6,621 bases of DNA from Acholeplasmataceae bacterium UBA6235 (GTDB taxonomy: Bacteria > Bacillota_I > Bacilli_A > Acholeplasmatales > UBA5453), in the NCBI GenBank assembly GCA_002441525.1, contig DJWH01000102.1, positions 1 through 6,621 of the forward strand, written 5' to 3'. Positions 4,031 through 6,621 of the stretch are shown piece after piece. Within the stretch, counting starts at the first letter, position 1, and each line of letters opens with the position of its first letter. The notes below the pieces were generated by a model. The model was not told the DNA's origin and made no database searches. It saw nothing but the letters and a program-made list of their open reading frames with translations. Position numbers and translations under genes: made by a program.

Positions 4031-6621
4031 TTATTCAACGATTGGTTTGAAGAATACTCTTGCAGAGACGATATCGAAATCGCCTGTGACTGGCGCAGTG
4101 CCGCCTTCAGCGAATAGAATCACACCAGTGATACCTGCAGGAATGGTGATTTCAACGGTGATTGGTTGATCATCGACGAAAGTAACCCATTGTTCTACAG
4201 AGTCATTGACTTTAACCAATACTTGTTTGCCGGCAGTACCTTTTAAGGTAACGGAAACGGTATTGAGGCCTTCGATGTCTTTAGCCGCGACTGTAGTCTT
4301 CATGAATACCCATTCTTGACCAGCCGCTTTGGTATAGTTGACCTTAGTCAATGAACCTAATACGACGACATCATATGTATCGGCGTCATTTTCTACCCAT
4401 GTATTAATCAAATCTTTAGAATACGATAGATACGCTTCTAAGATTTCAAATGAACCGGTTGCAGGGGCAGAACCTGGCGCACCAAACATGAATACTGACA
4501 TGAATTGGTCTGCTGGGATGGTAACGGTGATTGGTTGATCATCGACGAATGTTACAAATTTTTCAAGTGAACCTTGGTCATTTGGTTTAACAAGAACTTG
4601 ATTGCCTGCAGTACCTTTTAAGGTAATGGTCAACATATTGAGACCTGCGACATCTTTCGCATCAAATACGACTCTAAACCATTCCCAATCTTGACCTGCA
4701 GTCTTGGTATAGTTGACAACAGTCTTTTCTGTTTGGAAATCATAAGTATATACGGTTGCGAGATTAGGTACCCATTTGTCATTAAAGCTATATTTAGCGG
4801 TTAAATCCACTTCTACTGGGACATAAGTCAATGTGAGTGATACGATTTCAAATGAACCGGATGCAGGAGCAGTACCGCCTTCACCGAATAAGACGAGTTT
4901 CGAGAAGCTTGCGGCTTCAACCACGATGGTGACTGGTTGGTCATCGGTAAAGTTCACGACTTGTTCTAACGCACCCATGTCATTTGGTTTAACCAATACA
5001 GATTTACCTGCAGTGCCTTTAAGGACTAAAGTCATCTTGTTTAAACCAGCCACTTCTGCTGCGTTGAATGTGTTAACCATTGCAGACCATGCTTGGCCTT
5101 CTACTTTGGTGTAGTTAACAACCACTGGGTCAGTGCCTGTGAATGTGTATACATTGGCATCTAAGCTGGTCCATGGGGTTGTCACTTGATAATCGGCATT
5201 CTTGAATGTCACACTGTGGATGGTGAAGTTACCAGAACCAAGTCCACCAGGTACAGCAAACATCACGACTTTGTTCAATTGTTCAAGTTGTGCTTGAGTC
5301 ATCGCAGTTAAGTCAATGGTGAATACTTGTTTTGTACCATCAAATGTGAATTGTTGTTCTTTATTACCGACAGGAGATTCAACTTTTAATAAAATGGTCT
5401 TGTTTTCTTGTCCTGTAAGTTCAAATTCTAGTTTTGCGAATCCGCTAAAGTCGCCATCGACTAAAGCGTACATGAAGTTCCATTCGCCCTTCTTAGCATA
5501 ATCTACTTCGAATTCACTACCACTTGGGGTGATGGTATAGACCAAATCGCCACCATCGTACCAGTTGCCTAGTGAGAAGGTTGAATCGGTACCATTGTAT
5601 TCGTTAACGATGAATACAGGTTCTTCGAAGTCATAATCAGCGACTAAGAATGCATCTTTGAATACAACTTGACCTTGAATTGGTTGTGAAGCAGTACCAG
5701 CTGAACCAGCTGCGATGAAAATCTTAAAGTCAGTGATTGCGTTCTTTTCAGTCAAGGATAGTTTAGTTAAATCGATGACGAGTTCTTGTTCAGTACCATC
5801 GAGCCAAATGAAGGATTCAACAGCGTTATATTCATTAGGTTTGATGAGTAACTTGTGTCCAGCTGTACCTTGGACGACGAATACAGCGTAATTAAAGTCT
5901 GTAAAGTCACCTTGAACTCTGTTTGTCATAAATGCCCATTCAAAACCAGAAGGTTTACTGTATGCTACTTGTGCATCGGTACCTGCGTAAGTAATGACAT
6001 AAATACCTTCATCATTGGATTCATACTTTTGGTTGAAGTGGAATACTTCATCGGTACCATTGTATTCATTGATGTTGGATTGAATGTTATTGAATCCGTC
6101 ATTGATGATGAAACCATCAGCGATGTCATCAGAGAATGTGAGTGCTGTGATCTTAAGTACACCTGTAGAAGCTTCTCTTTCAGGTGAACCAATGATGACA
6201 ATACGGTCTACTTTCTTCAAGAATTCTGAAGATTGGATTAAGTTCCATTCATAAGTACCCACAATCGCAGTGACATTTAAGCCAACTTCTTTTGCAGGGG
6301 TATCATCTTTGGTTTCTAGTCTTAACAACATAGAACCCATACCTTCGACTGTGATGACTAATTTCTTATAGACAGATAAGTCTTTGGTAATTTCTGCACT
6401 TTGCATAAATGCATTTGGGAATGTGCCTTTGTTGTAAGATACATTCAATTCTGCAGAGGTATTGGTGTTTAATGTATAAACCCCATCCCCACCGTCGGTC
6501 CAGCCGCCAAGTGCGCTGAAGTCAACGATTTCCTCTTCTTCGGGCGTCTTAGGTTGACATCCAGCGATGCCAAATACCAAGCCGGCCACTAAAAACATTA
6601 AAAATAGTTTTGTTGCCTTTC
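4031..6621 (-). CDS. Large lipoprotein with six carbohydrate-binding-like modules (5' end outside window)
   Basis: The frame runs into the right edge. Before the first internal ATG (6596-6598) it reads KATKLFL, a basic signal-peptide start, and no ribosome binding site precedes that ATG, so the true start is a few codons beyond the window. Counting from that ATG, 855 residues are visible. The lipobox IAGC puts the lipidated cysteine at 14, followed by an acidic stretch with four glutamates (20-23). The rest is six tandem modules of about 120-130 residues: 32-155, 187-318, 341-468, 475-593, 608-727 and 733-851. Each has a V-x-Y strand motif, most have a W-x-x-M/F motif shortly after, and each ends in a glycine-rich turn and a beta strand. 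This resembles galactose-binding/CBM-type beta sandwiches (CBM11 or CIA30-like). No catalytic domain is visible. A membrane-anchored glycan-binding role is inferred. The LacI-type gene follows it. Confidence 0.9.
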   Translation of the reverse strand, partial: KATKLFLMFLVAGLVFGIAGCQPKTPEEEEIVDFSALGGWTDGGDGVYTLNTNTSAELNVSYNKGTFPNAFMQSAEITKDLSVYKKLVITVEGMGSMLLRLETKDDTPAKEVGLNVTAIVGTYEWNLIQSSEFLKKVDRIVIIGSPEREASTGVLKITALTFSDDIADGFIINDGFNNIQSNINEYNGTDEVFHFNQKYESNDEGIYVITYAGTDAQVAYSKPSGFEWAFMTNRVQGDFTDFNYAVFVVQGTAGHKLLIKPNEYNAVESFIWLDGTEQELVIDLTKLSLTEKNAITDFKIFIAAGSAGTASQPIQGQVVFKDAFLVADYDFEEPVFIVNEYNGTDSTFSLGNWYDGGDLVYTITPSGSEFEVDYAKKGEWNFMYALVDGDFSGFAKLEFELTGQENKTILLKVESPVGNKEQQFTFDGTKQVFTIDLTAMTQAQLEQLNKVVMFAVPGGLGSGNFTIHSVTFKNADYQVTTPWTSLDANVYTFTGTDPVVVNYTKVEGQAWSAMVNTFNAAEVAGLNKMTLVLKGTAGKSVLVKPNDMGALEQVVNFTDDQPVTIVVEAASFSKLVLFGEGGTAPASGSFEIVSLTLTYVPVEVDLTAKYSFNDKWVPNLATVYTYDFQTEKTVVNYTKTAGQDWEWFRVVFDAKDVAGLNMLTITLKGTAGNQVLVKPNDQGSLEKFVTFVDDQPITVTIPADQFMSVFMFGAPGSAPATGSFEILEAYLSYSKDLINTWVENDADTYDVVVLGSLTKVNYTKAAGQEWVFMKTTVAAKDIEGLNTVSVTLKGTAGKQVLVKVNDSVEQWVTFVDDQPITVEITIPAGITGVILFAEGGTAPVTGDFDIVSARVFFKPIVE
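4154..4180 (-). repeat. 27-bp exact direct repeat, copy in module six
   Basis: Identical over 27 bases to 4523-4549, 369 bp away, which is about one module length. It encodes the FVDDQPITV region. Identity at silent positions points to recent duplication or gene conversion between modules five and six. Confidence 0.85.
4523..4549 (-). repeat. 27-bp exact direct repeat, copy in module five
   Basis: Partner of 4154-4180, in the same frame and at the same place in its module. The matching stretch in module four (about 4927-4950) is clearly more diverged. Confidence 0.85.
5585..5602 (-). repeat. 18-bp direct repeat, copy before module three
   Basis: Identical over 18 bases to 6050-6067. It encodes the NEYNGTD link that precedes a module, so the early modules also share a duplicated joint. 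Confidence 0.75.
6050..6067 (-). repeat. 18-bp direct repeat, copy before module two
   Basis: Partner of 5585-5602. It encodes the NEYNGTD link that precedes module two. Confidence 0.75.

Larger units (their letters stand above)
4046..6505 (-). repeat. Six tandem protein modules within the large lipoprotein
   Basis: In translation order the modules lie at 6134-6505, 5645-6040, 5195-5578, 4820-5176, 4418-4777 and 4046-4402. The last three are closest to each other, sharing VNYTK, GLN, KGTAG, VLVK-ND and V/F-DDQP-V/I-T. The first three are more diverged. NEYNGTD links stand before modules two and three. The V-x-Y motif falls at residues 53, 211, 365, 494, 628 and 753. The following tryptophan falls at 221, 373, 504, 638 and 763, and is missing from module one, which has phenylalanine and proline at 60-61. 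Boundaries were judged by eye. Confidence 0.85.

Noticed and set aside
4232..4260. TACCTTTTAAGGTA palindrome as a regulatory site
   Set aside because: It lies inside the large lipoprotein gene and recurs in module five at the same place, encoding the conserved L-K-G-T segment, so it follows from the coding repeat.
5855..6201. Open frames on both strands inside the large lipoprotein gene
   Set aside because: Both are out of frame with or antisense to a repeat protein whose frame is clearly real. The cysteine-rich plus-strand product looks like an artefact.

Overview
The window looks like chromosomal DNA of a low-GC Gram-positive or wall-less relative (Bacillota/Mycoplasmatota). The signs are strong GGAGG-type ribosome binding sites, sigma-A-like promoters with extended -10 elements, two lipobox lipoproteins and a LacI regulator. 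The genetic code is standard: two genes stop at TGA and the tryptophans I checked are TGG, so this is not a UGA=Trp mycoplasma. An Acholeplasma/Izemoplasma-type organism would fit, but this is inference from style. By eye the GC content is roughly 40%.

All five protein genes lie on the minus strand, so they are transcribed from right to left. From the right edge: (1) a large lipoprotein, cut off at its 5' end by the window edge, made of six tandem ~120-residue beta-rich modules that resemble galactose-binding/carbohydrate-binding folds, with no catalytic domain; (2) a 115-bp spacer with two successive hairpins; (3) a LacI-family sugar-responsive repressor ending in a UUCG-loop terminator; (4) a small lipoprotein with its own extended -10 promoter, apparently built of three atrophied bacterial Ig-like units; (5) a two-gene ABC-2 exporter operon (DrrA-like ATPase, then permease, overlapping by 8 bp) with a promoter overlapped by a clean palindrome; (6) a bidirectional terminator that probably also ends a convergent plus-strand gene off the left edge.

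The right half suggests a carbohydrate-related surface locus: a multi-module glycan-binding-like lipoprotein followed by a LacI regulator. Enzymes or a sugar transporter may lie beyond the right edge. The left half is a separately promoted exporter whose substrate cannot be told from sequence. The most unusual items are the all-binding-module lipoprotein, the three-unit Ig-like lipoprotein, the hairpin in the lacI-type leader, and the operator-like palindrome on the exporter promoter. No RNA gene, CRISPR array, insertion sequence or prophage feature was seen. No gene-free stretch exceeds about 120 bases.
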